Of a DNA stretch of 64,000 nucleotides, positions 32,701 to 35,216 are shown in pieces. The DNA comes from Ricordea florida (Eukaryota > Cnidaria > Anthozoa > Corallimorpharia > Ricordeidae), in the NCBI GenBank assembly GCA_949710005.1, contig OX453273.1, forward strand, positions 39,714,282 to 39,778,281, written 5' to 3'. The translations under genes and the position numbers were made by a program. The notes below the pieces were generated by a model, which saw nothing but the letters and a program-made list of their open reading frames with translations, did no database searches and was not told where the DNA came from. How positions within the stretch are numbered: the first letter of the stretch is position 1; each line of letters opens with the position of its first letter.

Positions 32701-35145
32701 TTAGTTTAGACTTACTTTGGGATTTTTTCAAACTCCTCGACTGTCAGGTATGCTAATTTGGGAAAATCTGTCTTTCCATCAGAGAATGGCAATTTCTTTC
32801 TTCTGGACTTCTTGGATGTTTTGACATTTTCCAGAGCTTCCTTCTCCTTCATGTTCCTATTGAATCATAAATCACAAATCATAGTTTTAGACAGTTGATA
32901 TCATTTGCACTGCTTGTTACTTCATGGCTTGCTCCAGTAAATATATAAAGAACAGTCGTCTGATCACGTGGTGACTACAAGCCTGTGTGCTTGATTGCTA
33001 TGGTCATATTGCCTGAATGGAAGTTTGATCTAACTGTTCCTAACATCTAACTGTGATATCACACTCAGCTAATTTATAACTACTGTAAATAAAATCTGTA
33101 AATGTGGTTTTGGCAATTCTAGTGAATTTTTTTTTGCTGTGTTGATATTTAAATAGTGAATAACTAGATGTAATTGTGACTGTACAGGTATGTGACACTT
33201 TACATCATGGTTTTTAAACAACAGTTTCTGCATTAGAAGGCCATGGGTAAATAATTTGAAGCTGCTATGATTCTTCTCACCAGCAAATATGAAATGTCAA
33301 TAATTCCTGGCTTACTCAAAACATGAATGGATTTATGGCTGAATTAGTAGAGTATTGCACCAGGTAATGCAAAGGTTATGGCTTTTAATCATATTGATGC
33401 CTCTTCTTTTTCCAAGCTTAATAGATTGCATCTGCTTAAAAATTGTATAAATGCTTTTTAATTGTTTTAATGTGTTAATAATTACAATGTATATATCTTT
33501 ATAGACTGGGACATTGTTTACTTTGTACTTTTAAATTCATGTTATGGCCTACTGTTTTGCTTTCTTGTCCATTCCAGGGAGATGGGAGGGCAAATTAGAG
33601 GTCACATGTTCAAGTCTGGCTTTCATCTGGGCTGCAGCTTCATTCAACATCTTAATAGAAAGAGATATATAAACACTTTTAGTGCTTATAATAACAAATA
33701 GCATTACAGTTAATTGTTAATTATGCTAAAGCAGCAAAGATATCATTGACTGTTGTTTAAGACGTTTGCTAGGGCAGTTTTAAATTGGGTAGGGTCTGTG
33801 ATCAATCTTATAGATTTAGGGAGATTGTGGAACGATTTCCACATGGTTCCCTACTTCATTATGCATGCTGTAGCCATACTGTTTCATTCTGCAATAACAA
33901 GAAATGTTTACATGTGCATTACCCTAACCAATTCATCTGCTGCATGCATAATGAGTAGGGACCTGTGTGGAAATCTTGCCGAGATTGTCTTTGCCCCATT
34001 GTATAAAAGGGAACCTTGAAATTTTGTGGTTCAAGCAAAGGGTAATCGTAACTGGTCCCTATTTCTCAGGATATAATAATGCACATCAGAAGTATAAATT
34101 ATCTAAAGTTATCTAACAGATAATCAGGAGCCAGTCCATTGATACACTTGCGCACAGGCATACATTTACAATAGTCATGACAGAGTTGGAGGCTTGGTCA
34201 ATGAAATGTTTTGTGCAGTTCGTTGTAATGAACCGAGCGACATTTAAGAATGCAGGCAGCGCATCTATGCCATTTATTTTTTAATGTATATTATCAAAAT
34301 AAAACATTATAATATACATGTATTTTTTTGAAGAGTGGGCAAATGATGCAGTGAGATCTTATTGATAAAGTACAGGTTTCCTTCTAGCAAATGGCTTGGG
34401 TGAAAACACTAATATAAATGTTGTCAACAAATCTTCATACTAATGGAAATAAAAACTAATTATAAGACACTGTTTTAAACAAGATACAATGTATCAACAC
34501 AACATCAAACTACAATCGTACTGTAGCTGTCAATATACCTTTCCACGTTCCAAATAAGCTTTCTCCTTTTCCAGGTGCTCTTGAAATCCCAAAAGAGAAT
34601 CCTCAATCTCTTTTAACTCTGTGTCAATATTTTTCAACACAGATATGCAAGGAGAGGAATTTCCTTGACGAACAAAGTAAACAGTCATTTTTTGCATCGA
34701 ATCTTGGATTAATTCATACAGTGTACGTCCAAAAGGAAGAAACTGCGGTACGATTTCCGTACAGGTCCCTACTTCATTATGCACTCTGTAACTGTACTAT
34801 TTTGTTCTTCGAACACAAGAAATATTTGCACGTGCATTACACCAGACAAGACAGCTTCACTATGCATAATGAAGTAGGGACCTGTGCGGAAATCTTACCG
34901 AATTGTTTTTGTACAAGCATTTTCGAATTGTTCCTCTGATAACTTGCGGAGGAGTTGTACCGGGGACTCGATACACACTAGCTCTCTGCACCCATTTTGG
35001 AGTTAAAAACCAAGTATTTCACGAGAGCTTCGTGCGTATAAACCATAGTTAAAGTCATACCTGCGCTCCTTAACTCCATACACCTCTTTAGATTCGAGGT
35101 TTTTGCAGCGAAAACCTCCACCATTTCCTCAAGTGTCGACGCCAT
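12670..35145 (-). CDS. SKA1: SKA1 homologue, seven exons, interrupted by an intronic Polinton
   Basis: Exons on the minus strand are 35061-35145, about 34539-34768, 33553-33650, 32716-32856, 31381-31516, 30402-30435 and 12670-12821. Phases agree throughout and give about 291 residues (human SKA1 has 255). SKA1 is a subunit of the SKA complex, which couples kinetochores to depolymerising microtubules in mitosis. The start MASTLEEM resembles human MASSDLEQ. A coiled-coil middle is followed by a LPSHLP motif, then YIKGRVTYYRVNSVVDEI, AKYKILGLP and the C-terminal winged-helix microtubule-binding region ending in MLRHCGRLKEVRGKRLL before TAA. The last intron (12822-30401) has a GC donor (AAG|GCAAGT) and contains the complete Polinton; without it the intron would be about 1.3 kb. 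Exon 2's acceptor is the only uncertain join. Confidence 0.85.
12999..13003. other. left target-site duplication TACAT
   Basis: A 5-bp direct repeat immediately outside the left terminal repeat, matching the copy at 29305-29309. Polintons normally make 5-6 bp duplications through their retroviral-type integrase. Confidence 0.8.
13004..13682 (+). repeat. left terminal inverted repeat of Polinton
   Basis: The repeat is 679 bp: a 90-bp terminus with an 11-T run, the 11-bp unit array, an A-rich leader, and the first 17 codons of PolB. Identity with the right repeat stops just after GCTAGAGA. The homopolymer lengths (11 T, 12 A) are the same in both copies. Confidence 0.9.
13095..13551 (+). repeat. 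11-bp unit array (left)
   Basis: About 41 units of 11 bp in three main types: CCTATGTCAAG, CC(C/T)ATGCCAAG and CCATCACCAAG. Because 11 is not a multiple of 3, every forward frame reads the same 11-residue protein repeat and stays open. I treat it as a non-coding iteron-like array. Confidence 0.9.
13630..17901 (+). CDS. PolB: Polinton protein-primed family B DNA polymerase with inserted endonuclease-VII-like motif
   Basis: The 1423 residues are intact. It would replicate the linear element from a protein primer. The N terminus holds two SAP/LEM-like DNA-binding repeats (residues about 1-38 and 46-80), then a Pro-rich linker. A C2H2-like finger (CSRCYNTF, closing at HLEYC) lies near 505-530. 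The exonuclease residues are VYADFE (D565, E567), FHNLSGYDAH (about 710-719) and YLESDVLLLAD (about 921-931). Between Exo I and Exo II is CHIC...DHCHLTGKYRGAAHNECN (about 666-695), the zinc/His-Me motif of recombination endonuclease VII. A Cys cluster lies near 795-835. The polymerase motifs are YLDANNLYG (D1021), KLMNNSVFGK (from 1155) and TDTDS (D1255, D1257). The first 17 codons lie in the terminal repeat. The 3' end overlaps the integrase tail by 43 bp, tail to tail. Confidence 0.93.
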   Translation: MENLEILHVPQLRNIARELNVPNYFRLRKPELIDAINNINPPRNNTQNRFQRLNVQQLKDLASDRGIPRYYRLRKQELITALNTIENTTNQQQRLNTAPRNDIQNPPQTFNTETPPPGSPDRSWVKEPSGSPPPNLTKPKPPRPPLPIKNITKRKLAPTFIKPQKQSNKTFNWGNYSFKVMDKDEFAKKLTDLTNENIIKFTNDNPTKPQRRVNISDSARDELNEDKEKFNIKEQKTALKGYLKTYRIDGNKGYDEKKFINKIKPKFLDLINKQKKPLKLKFTLCSRFFNTTKGEIVEPIFHSKKPEVVTEATDLSNLFDVMRNHLLELSGIFSQNGSGWIFDSVIYFDINIDPFEPLSGSSYIELPPKLVNKKAIINVKNENDQECFKWAVTSAVFPKEKDPQRLNKQMRENSEKFDWTGIVFPTSLKNIGKFEKQNPYYINVHGFDKDKGEVYPLRISKKQSGYLIELLLISNDEGNQHYCWIKNFSRLVSSQVNNNQHKREICSRCYNTFPTKKSLEKHLEYCETNEEVKIVMPKDKDGNPEFINFKNFNRKMRVSFVVYADFECYPEKIHTCSPDESESFTNQYQKHKASGFSYLIKSFDDKIFPPKLAQYTAESPDDDIPQIFVDNLERDIKKIYNKTKYKKKVGDMLEMDKKEYENATHCHICEKELGEDKVLDHCHLTGKYRGAAHNECNLNYKIPKFFPVIFHNLSGYDAHLFIKNLGTTKGNINCIPNNEEKYISFTKKIVVDTFTNKEGNRVEVKRDIRFIDSFKFMASSLCNLTDNLTKCGKCEACKPGDCIKRYIEDEKIVQYKVIGNCEKCKNCLLAKSKCLSPIDKNLRVTKKYFEGDKLKLLLRKGVFPYDWFDSFDKLNANKLPPKEAFYSKLNDEDITEDNYQHAKKVWETFNMKTMREYHNLYLESDVLLLADVFENFRDVCQKNYGLDPAWYYTAPGLAWDATLKITKVNLELLADIDMLLMIEKGVRGGVSMISTRYGKANNPYMNEYDPKLPTKYISYLDANNLYGGGMSEKLPTHGFRWIPKEDLKNWKNIPCIIEVDLEYPTNLHDLHNDYPLAPERLIINKVEKLIPNLNNKVKYVVHHETLKVYESLGLKVTKIHRGITFKESAWLKPYIDLNTNLRAKGNNDFEKDFFKLMNNSVFGKTMENIRKRVDVRLVTNEKDSKKLISKPNYQHRTIFCENLVAIHMKKTKLVFNKPVYLGMSILDLSKTIMYKFHYNYIKPKYGEKAKLLFTDTDSLAYEIETEDFYKDISPDVRKMFDTSNFPKDHPSGIETGANKKVINMFKDEAGGRQIAEFVGLRAKLYSYKMDEGEEEKKCKGVNKAVVKKTIRFNDYKDCLFNKKPQMRRMNVLRSHNHDVFSETINKVALSCDDDKREICKDNIHTFAYGHYLCKTELGGNSVS
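17859..18848 (-). CDS. INT: Polinton integrase (RVE/DDE family)
   Basis: A 329-residue retroviral-type integrase that would join element ends to host DNA and create the TACAT duplication. The catalytic core starts after residue 60. The acidic triad is D74 (HQADLLF), D136 (LMVDPGKEF) and E171 (AFVERANRT), giving D-34-E spacing. An N-terminal helical region without an obvious HHCC zinc finger precedes it, and a basic C-terminal domain (residues about 235-329, VRYLLSPGELEGG onward) resembles the SH3/chromo-like tails of this family. The ATG is six bases from promoter-like motif A, which lies between this gene and the divergent 67-codon gene. The gene is intact. Confidence 0.9.
   Translation of the reverse strand: MSNEKISKIYYSTEGYWKGYSAIPKLAEKAKVSEDEAKQWLEKQAIWQIYLPAPKYIPRPHWTVEKPNQIHQADLLFLPHDRVGRKTFKYALVVVDVASRYKDAEALTTKESHEISKAFEKIYSRKLKYPKTLMVDPGKEFMGEVSKLMNYHNVKIQRSEAGNHRAQAFVERANRTLSEKLFSHQYAQEMVSDDRSRVWVKRLPDILKTLNNTPTRITGKEPDKAIKMKEVDITPKNYHRVVGLDEARLPPSVKVRYLLSPGELEGGEKRRATDPIWSIKVYDITRSVVSPNQPVLYYLLDGPRRGFVREELQVIPYDTELPPNSVLQR
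18854..18879 (+). promoter_or_regulatory. promoter-like motif A, copy 1
   Basis: A 26-bp block containing ATTAACCAAAGTATC and TTATAAATTA ends two bases before the ATG at 18882. It is repeated exactly before the capsid gene. The TATAAAT core suggests a TATA-type promoter or leader. Confidence 0.55.
18882..19085 (+). CDS. small 67-residue Polinton protein, unknown
   Basis: A short acidic/basic helical protein (MEEEKINFSEYQINMMKK at the start) with no membrane segment or known motif. It lies between motif A copies 1 and 2, is divergent from INT and sits just upstream of the capsid gene, so it may be expressed with it. A 24-base stretch inside it (18945-18968) reappears at the junction of the tandem duplication at 21942-21965. 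The repeated leader and position support it being real. Confidence 0.6.
   Translation: MEEEKINFSEYQINMMKKIIISKIHNMGDGDELFNLMLVIEGVRESLVKYIEELDNKKNTNSDAYEV
19087..19112 (+). promoter_or_regulatory. promoter-like motif A, copy 2
   Basis: Identical to 18854-18879 over 26 bp and placed at the same distance from its ATG (19115). It drives or leads the major capsid gene. Confidence 0.6.
19115..20341 (+). CDS. MCP: probable Polinton major capsid protein (double jelly-roll)
   Basis: This 408-residue protein sits immediately upstream of the packaging ATPase, the standard Polinton/adintovirus position for the capsid protein. It is beta-rich without membrane segments or signal peptide. Segments such as LVIVPGSVSLLFDLDVDG and LFGGETLQDTQRYDLFQTYH resemble capsid proteins of cnidarian Polintons as I remember them; a late CHMFVVADAMMEI strand near the C terminus fits a final jelly-roll strand. 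The call rests on size, context and general resemblance, not on a catalytic motif. It would form the hexon-like trimers of an icosahedral shell. A structure prediction showing two tandem eight-stranded barrels would settle it. Confidence 0.75.
   Translation: MTSEKINPNRIPREPFGLKAESAMNRITLNPSSASPGETLYINIPKLSENLVIVPGSVSLLFDLDVDGHANNTLVNNVGSNLVSRLRVLFGGETLQDTQRYDLFQTYHDLFLTDEEREDRLKQGISSENMRKLRTNAGDKKTQDVKAATLASVHNTKYRIPLNHPILNDHGVFYPKALDHHLIFEITLAPINDIVVYSDTTKTPSYSIKNLELEYSSISSEYLAREAQAAYQVGKGFFYENVTLHKTFTFSIGGDGVINQHINLPRRSMTGILCLFTLPFTAGARNSENFYNPGITSINIDVDGVPNRLYSKGMIPSDLWESVKKRFGRDGVKEKDFYADKFALWVDMRTHPDNGIHGGGLALNNTQDGVKLEIKRKQSGSGTITCHMFVVADAMMEIMNSGLRSIKY
20362..21000 (+). CDS. packaging ATPase (FtsK/HerA type)
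   Basis: A 212-residue P-loop ATPase that would pump DNA into the capsid. Walker A is GPTNCGKT at residues 21-28, and Walker B is LLILDD at 99-104. A downstream SGRHHGLSVWVLTQQL segment (sensor region, ending in a conserved Gln pair) is typical of the A32-like viral ATPases. The length matches the family. It starts 20 bp after the capsid stop. The start chosen is the first ATG; an internal ATG at codon 6 is possible. Confidence 0.9.
   Translation: MIQKIMEELREKIPFHCIITGPTNCGKTKYLINQLRGPFRKIFDYIVLICPTYSKNKTYHNFARGDKRFFVLSPDASNIDEINELLTDCQTLFSGTNTLLILDDCAVSNDLKKRSNKFIDLAFSGRHHGLSVWVLTQQLTSIAKPFRENVACVVTFHNPSQKGMKMFFEDYGGDLDYELGKKFMHLLKTEKYSRLCLSLRHPFNCYLEIPSG
21056..21595 (+). CDS. Polinton protein of unknown function, 179 residues
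   Basis: The N-terminal 30 residues are very acidic. The middle is helical, and the hydrophobic segment around LTNIVGLLALKAGRLAALAS (residues about 123-145) may be amphipathic or membrane-associated; the tail is Asp/Thr/Ser-rich. I know no family. It follows the ATPase with a 55-bp gap that contains a motif-B-like TTTAAAAAT. Its last 42 codons are part of the duplicated segment, so a fragment of this gene is repeated at 21972-22097. Confidence 0.75.
   Translation: MTSVEDYIEEEKTVGKTEVKDNDDNEIEIKQESLAILAALGTTKEYLGVEMSLGDIKKLSEKDVEKYFNRYQAVMGKKINGGLVDSSLQLVSKLISYLVPVDDIEALCVDLKNDDLVNRELTNIVGLLALKAGRLAALASGLFQVAKHVKIGKIQQVTSTNTDDSNKTEQDASGTDTVY
21633..21663 (+). promoter_or_regulatory. promoter-like motif B, before 21664
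   Basis: TCTAAAGATTTCTTAATGAT leads into TAAAATA and the ATG. This is the most diverged version of motif B (ATTTAAAGATTTCTTACTG, about 10 bases, TAAAAA) and is duplicated exactly at 22135-22165. Confidence 0.5.
21664..22011 (+). pseudogene. truncated duplicate of the 22166 membrane-anchored gene
   Basis: The product begins MSEEVVEQITRDPPKEEEK exactly like the downstream copy, and keeps the Lys/Glu-rich region and one hydrophobic helix (TTVLSIVGIGFTAFDLF). It lacks 25 codons present in copy 2, has 9 extra codons (EKAGDEYYK), and after IPDLSQ is replaced by 20 unrelated codons read across the duplication junction. It may still be expressed, since its promoter motif is intact. Confidence 0.65.
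22135..22165 (+). promoter_or_regulatory. promoter-like motif B, before 22166
   Basis: Exact duplicate of 21633-21663, carried along by the tandem duplication. Confidence 0.5.
22166..22594 (+). CDS. single-pass membrane Polinton protein, unknown
   Basis: A 142-residue product from ATG 22166. The first half is Lys/Glu-rich and predicted coiled coil (AKEALAREMKREEKMK), then one hydrophobic segment (TTVLSIVGIGFTAFDFF), then a Pro-rich tail ending PPLDRPKIGMM. The arrangement suggests a tail-exposed virion membrane or minor capsid protein; this is inference from topology. An in-frame ATG codon lies five codons upstream (22151), but motif B placement favours 22166. Confidence 0.7.
   Translation: MSEEVVEQITRDPPKEEEKTTGKKAKDPKKVASGKKLAEYNKKAKEALAREMKREEKMKQEEEQNENTYSESKSWMPELSFTTVLSIVGIGFTAFDFFMRYKNRIPDLSQIPQPFQAPPIKVHNPQTNTQAPPLDRPKIGMM
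22624..22657 (+). promoter_or_regulatory. promoter-like motif B, before 22658
   Basis: ATTTAAAAGTTTATTACTGT is followed by TGCAGTAAAAAATC and the ATG. It agrees with the 23297 copy at most positions. Confidence 0.6.
22658..22876 (+). CDS. small two-helix membrane protein
   Basis: A 72-residue product with two hydrophobic segments: residues about 12-28 (VTDSAVLIGLAAGVGYVA) and about 48-61 (AKWVAVLSGSMYLK). Small two-helix proteins of this type occur beside capsid genes in Polintons and related viruses, where a virion membrane role is suspected but not shown. It carries its own motif B and is followed 10 bp later by the next gene. Confidence 0.75.
   Translation: MSNENKLVKTVTDSAVLIGLAAGVGYVAKKAMKESFMNDPSSSITNYAKWVAVLSGSMYLKTYLEEQKILPN
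22887..23279 (+). CDS. membrane protein with central coiled coil
   Basis: 130 residues. A hydrophobic N-terminal segment (FMIGGAVLNATAFVGGSYLA) is followed by a charged helical middle (residues about 38-85, rich in Lys, Glu, Tyr and Gln) and a second hydrophobic segment at the C terminus (VYVGGGMLALGYMASKFL). It has no motif B of its own and lies 10 bp after the 72-residue gene, so the two are probably co-transcribed. Function unknown. Confidence 0.75.
   Translation: MASIAFMIGGAVLNATAFVGGSYLAKYLSGNKTDTEKMRHDKAMEKYQRDYAEYQEKRQKLMDWKIKKKDEKYQASKNISTTNEQFALYEQMQEPKFSDYYRPSDNQKMGEMVYVGGGMLALGYMASKFL
23297..23329 (+). promoter_or_regulatory. promoter-like motif B, before 23335
   Basis: ATTTAAAGATTTCTTACTGT then TGAGTAAAAAATC, five bases before the ATG. 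This is the closest copy to the consensus. Confidence 0.65.
23335..24387 (+). CDS. acidic-leader, amphipathic/membrane-active Polinton protein
   Basis: 350 residues. The N terminus holds a run of ten Asp residues encoded by a GAT repeat (near 23398-23427). The middle (about 155-245) is a coiled coil with an internal repeat (AELENLNTEI / TELENLNTEI). The C-terminal 100 residues are hydrophobic and Gly/Leu/Lys-rich (VFSVISAVGLVIGVIV, then LSTLGKGVGNGLKTLGKKLG, then WLLIMAVVLYFVEQ) and end in GGKKRK. Such a pattern fits a membrane-inserting or lytic entry protein. I recall similar C termini among cnidarian Polinton proteins, but the function is not established. Preceded by motif B. Confidence 0.8.
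   Translation: MAEGGYLPLEDLDPTELNEPKDDDDDDDDDDGVEMNTITSTTYENPGYDEEWDEETSFGGINENEPLFERIKEKKEAKDDIKIAYPRSNFENFKTFLKDVGRGIKLPAIKLIGRKNAATYVLRGNEFRNFKTNAKLPDGYLKKSLGPRVEDIVEDMNNEIEKRKETLNKKIERANFLRDMPLRTSNNDAELENLNTEIAENRRERTPEENTELENLNTEITNEQNDISNMESERDRIQERMPLRERIKAIFKKYGFTVFSVISAVGLVIGVIVSNLSKGLSTLGKGVGNGLKTLGKKLGEILPGMVGAIVSFLFKTAGEVIGFLGKNAWLLIMAVVLYFVEQMKGGKKRK
24391..24420 (+). promoter_or_regulatory. promoter-like motif B, before 24427
   Basis: ATTTAAAGATATCATACCGT then TCAGTAAAAA, six bases before the ATG. Confidence 0.6.
24427..25023 (+). CDS. conserved Polinton protein with Gly-rich hydrophobic hairpin
   Basis: 198 residues. The N-terminal YPGLPNNPDSINFRLQK motif is followed by a coiled coil, then a long Gly/Val-rich hydrophobic region (residues about 55-105, SVCGGMISVILSASGLGTSL onward) likely to form a membrane hairpin, then a helical C-terminal half (KHEQTAAIAKSKLNTINDLV). 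Proteins of this layout recur in cnidarian genomes, as I recall, without known function; here the position inside a Polinton shows their origin. It lies 9 bp upstream of the 562-residue gene. Confidence 0.8.
   Translation: MDEYNRIYPGLPNNPDSINFRLQKSSEVLQNLEREIKHYEEVRKKYNRARGMFTKISVCGGMISVILSASGLGTSLTGFGAVVGVPLGVVGGVFGGLSVGFGIAAKRLSGKVSKHEQTAAIAKSKLNTINDLVSKALKDNVISDQEFSIILAELEKFQKLKLEVRQKFRRDTEKNLNMSQIRREVRADLLKELTTPAH
25033..26721 (+). CDS. large conserved Polinton protein, unknown; C-terminal membrane anchor
   Basis: 562 residues. The central region contains WPQQLNFAVWCATSGCGISP, FHIYFTIRRILYEL and ICAEFG-like RLCAEFGVSN motifs that I recall from uncharacterised cnidarian proteins. Residues about 275-345 are Gly-rich (GGRNGGLGDIFLDYGSGYHG). 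The last 20 residues form a hydrophobic anchor (ILAFIIISGGLAWYLF). The size and late-gene position suggest a minor capsid or receptor-binding protein, but nothing proves this. It has no promoter motif of its own; the 9-bp gap suggests expression with the preceding gene. ATG 25033 is the first in frame; ATG at codon 5 is also possible. Confidence 0.8.
   Translation: MKELMWVAIVLQVLEKKLINTLHLIPNIKTWTNRRKIKNKMLLDDFKTRYPRANLDKFTFVNDSFGGYIKWKVNGTTIMSNDDPTGKTWTDDLPSNLKTLLWQDLGLSSPEVVSSFPKSLSITIRTYPIPAINFDDFTTDVTKMLTFLDIYVSNTKKFTAKMRNIFTSQVVTFKFGKQSRKWLNEPDMNYWPQQLNFAVWCATSGCGISPFESLNYPKVVNSFIKFHIYFTIRRILYELKLPLPDEQPFVINNNPYNKVAYQRLCAEFGVSNNSDFRWKGGRNGGLGDIFLDYGSGYHGKGGGYQNVHVVRNYDHEADQWPGEGGKFADDGGKKEKGNLISFIRNDDFADFKYAWFIPTSGYGLTKAGLGRLNRSAEAFVYCILGAQVNTRNSIYGNGGGAIETQQEFLALFESSVIENDISNSVKNYQLAVQEAKLRLDLAIAPGLWLMPSNMIINTESVVGYNNKLMKATGDMKFGVNNSLNMESKPVGISHNLGSSKLKLPHSIVETNPKTKIPPKQNEKSTKGQDVTMQHETNPQSEHEVRILAFIIISGGLAWYLFR
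26722..26949 (+). promoter_or_regulatory. promoter-like intergenic region before penton gene
   Basis: A 228-bp gap, the longest between the virion genes. It has two CACGTG E-boxes (in TTTCACGTGAT near 26735 and TTCACGTGTA near 26767) and a partial palindrome TGATTACGTCA / TGTAATCA near 26896 containing a CRE/ATF-like TTACGTCA. Motifs A and B are absent. It looks like a host-type promoter rather than the short AT-rich leaders of the other genes. Confidence 0.45.
26950..27585 (+). CDS. probable penton base protein
   Basis: 211 residues, beta-rich, without membrane segments. Features are an N-terminal ESETRIYLDPPLKNIREIQL strand, PGTYSLRDIQSIF, a central IKEPLRLMCSIVDNKS strand and a C-terminal FDLTILDVEWKKLDLMGSPI followed by a final strand (FSIRF). 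A closing 'L-D-x3-x3-L-x-G' strand pair and the PGTYS-x-DI motif match Polinton penton (single jelly-roll) proteins as I remember them. A homologue occupies the same position in the second element (63409-64000). It would sit at the capsid five-fold vertices. The gene converges on 27634-28186 with a hairpin between. Confidence 0.65.
   Translation: MLSITMYESETRIYLDPPLKNIREIQLLDCNIQTKRLINFKDQQILFNDENQPLIIIQPGTYSLRDIQSIFLNDTEKAKITIIETDTVDYLYSNKNFNIKLTRGLAVGLGIPRVINPGKLYPINIQIKEPLRLMCSIVDNKSSYMNKTKYGELVKLSPSTLLANIPSKDYPTIPVRKYESLINHFDLTILDVEWKKLDLMGSPINFSIRFS
27592..27619. terminator. hairpin at convergent gene ends
   Basis: Arms GTTATGTAACC and GGTTATATAAC (one wobble) surround a 6-base loop, seven bases after the penton stop codon. 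The equivalent place in the second Polinton has a related perfect hairpin. Confidence 0.5.
27634..28186 (-). pseudogene. Polinton gene of unknown function with a frameshift in a poly-A run
   Basis: The intact downstream ORF (27634-28005, 123 residues, from MEFQINYAHVNS) continues upstream in frame past its ATG, and the reading then jumps frame at a homopolymer of eight A (plus-strand T8 near 28071-28078) to an ORF beginning at ATG 28186 (MKGQKYNRKIYNKK). The two halves overlap there, so a one-base indel, either real or a sequencing error, separates one gene of about 180 codons. No recognised domain. The second Polinton lacks this gene at the matching position. Confidence 0.55.
28215..28667 (-). 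CDS. SAP/LEM-like domain fused to Cys/His 18-residue repeats
   Basis: 150 residues. The first 19 residues equal those of PolB because the start lies in the terminal repeat, and the SAP/LEM-like fold continues with different sequence (KIKGYYKMNKENLIKEIEK). Five to six repeats follow of pattern C-x2-C-x5-C-x-H-x6 (for example CKECGGSQICEHNKQKQQ), probably binding zinc. I recall similar repeats in large DNA viruses. Likely a nucleic-acid-binding accessory protein. The second Polinton has a homologue (62638) with a different N terminus. Confidence 0.75.
   Translation of the reverse strand: MENLEILHVPQLRNIARELKIKGYYKMNKENLIKEIEKFTDEESIKIISKVIINDKYICVHGKCKYFCKECGGSQICEHDRIKYFCKKCKGSQICKHDRVKYNCKECGGSQICEHNKQKQQCKECGGSQICEHNKQKASCKNCRKIKLKL
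28615..29304 (-). repeat. right terminal inverted repeat of Polinton
   Basis: A 690-bp reverse complement of 13004-13682, longer by exactly one 11-bp unit. It contains the start codon and first 17 codons of the Cys-repeat gene at 28215-28667. Confidence 0.9.
28747..29213 (-). repeat. 11-bp unit array (right)
   Basis: Inverted copy of the left array with one additional unit. The unit order is otherwise preserved, so the two ends have been kept alike, by recent insertion or by gene conversion. Confidence 0.9.
29305..29309. other. right target-site duplication TACAT
   Basis: Partner of 12999-13003, directly after the ACTACT terminus of the right inverted repeat. Confidence 0.8.
29310..30401 (-). 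other. rest of SKA1 last intron, right of Polinton
   Basis: No exon is visible. It includes an ATT microsatellite (29738-29782), the 3' part of a SINE, and a foldback around 29900-29990 with arms GAGAATATCG and CGATATTCTC. Confidence 0.55.
29632..29783 (+). mobile_element. family-2 SINE, 3' part, with ATT microsatellite tail
   Basis: ACCAACATTTGATT, a TTTCTGCTTTACAGTGT segment and AGTGCTAGATACA, then an ATT run; the same order occurs inverted at 36302-36470. The 5' tRNA-like head is missing. Confidence 0.65.
30402..30435 (-). CDS. SKA1: SKA1 exon 6 with GC donor
   Basis: A 34-base exon (AFKEAETADTE plus one base) is followed by GCAAGT. The reading phase continues exactly into the terminal exon, and the residues align with human FIDEETKDTKG. 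Confidence 0.75.
30640..30900 (-). repeat. dispersed ~110-bp tandem repeat, copy 2
   Basis: On the minus strand two to three monomers with CTTTCCAAAGAAT, AAAACAAACAGTA and CAGTACTGT match those at 6895-7095. Confidence 0.55.
30922..31050 (+). mobile_element. SINE tail fragment
   Basis: GGAGTAATATGTAATGACAT and CGCAGTTATGTACACAACTT match 5425-5490, a piece of the SINE annotated at 5384-5640. Confidence 0.55.
31381..31516 (-). CDS. SKA1: SKA1 exon 5
   Basis: The acceptor is CTCTGCAG and the donor GTCAGT. The exon encodes YIKGRVTYYRVNSVVDEI and AKYKILGLP, the start of the winged-helix domain; this is the clearest match to human SKA1. Confidence 0.85.
32368..32469. mobile_element. 102-bp MITE
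   Basis: Imperfect terminal repeats TTGACCCTTTCACTCCCGAG and the complement of GGGAGTGAAACGGTTAA enclose about 60 bp. There is no ORF. It lies in an SKA1 intron. Confidence 0.55.
32716..32856 (-). CDS. SKA1: SKA1 exon 4
   Basis: The acceptor is TCAATAG and the donor GTAAGT. The exon encodes a Lys-rich linker and LAYLTVEEFEKIPK leading into the microtubule-binding domain. Confidence 0.8.
33337..33440 (+). mobile_element. degenerate family-1 SINE
   Basis: The order GGCTGAATTAGTAGAG, GCACCAGGTAATGCAAAGG and a decayed B box parallels the head at 4848. It is heavily mutated. Confidence 0.4.
33553..33650 (-). CDS. SKA1: SKA1 exon 3
   Basis: The exon lies between acceptor TATTAAG and donor GTAGGCC and encodes MLNEAAAQMKARLEHV and the LPSHLP motif shared with human SKA1. 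The phase fits both neighbours. Confidence 0.75.
33828..33981. mobile_element. MITE family M2, copy 1 (SKA1 intron 2)
   Basis: About 154 bp with inverted ends around GGTTCCCTACTTCATTATGC and TGCATAATGAGTAGGGACC. The sequence is similar throughout to 34746-34900. Possible short duplication GAGATTGT on both flanks. Confidence 0.65.
34539..34768 (-). CDS. SKA1: SKA1 exon 2
   Basis: The donor GTATATTG starts at 34538 and the exon encodes the coiled coil (LYELIQDSMQKMTVYF). The acceptor at 34768 gives the right phase but lies inside a MITE end. The alternative acceptor at 34742 sits at the MITE edge but breaks the phase. Confidence 0.65.
34746..34900. mobile_element. MITE family M2, copy 2 (at SKA1 exon 2)
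   Basis: 155 bp with terminal repeats CGGTACGATTTCCG and its complement ending TTACCG. The left end abuts the SKA1 exon 2 coding sequence and seems to supply its splice acceptor. Confidence 0.7.
35061..35145 (-). CDS. SKA1: SKA1 exon 1 (start codon)
   Basis: The ATG is at 35145-35143 in context AAAATGGCG; 28 codons plus one base precede donor GTATGAC. An in-frame TTG further upstream is not needed. Confidence 0.8.
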
Positions 35146-35216
35146 TTTCAGTTTGCCCGCCAAAATTGCAAGGACACTAGGGAAATACGCACTACCTCGT
35201 TCCCAGGGTCTTCTCG

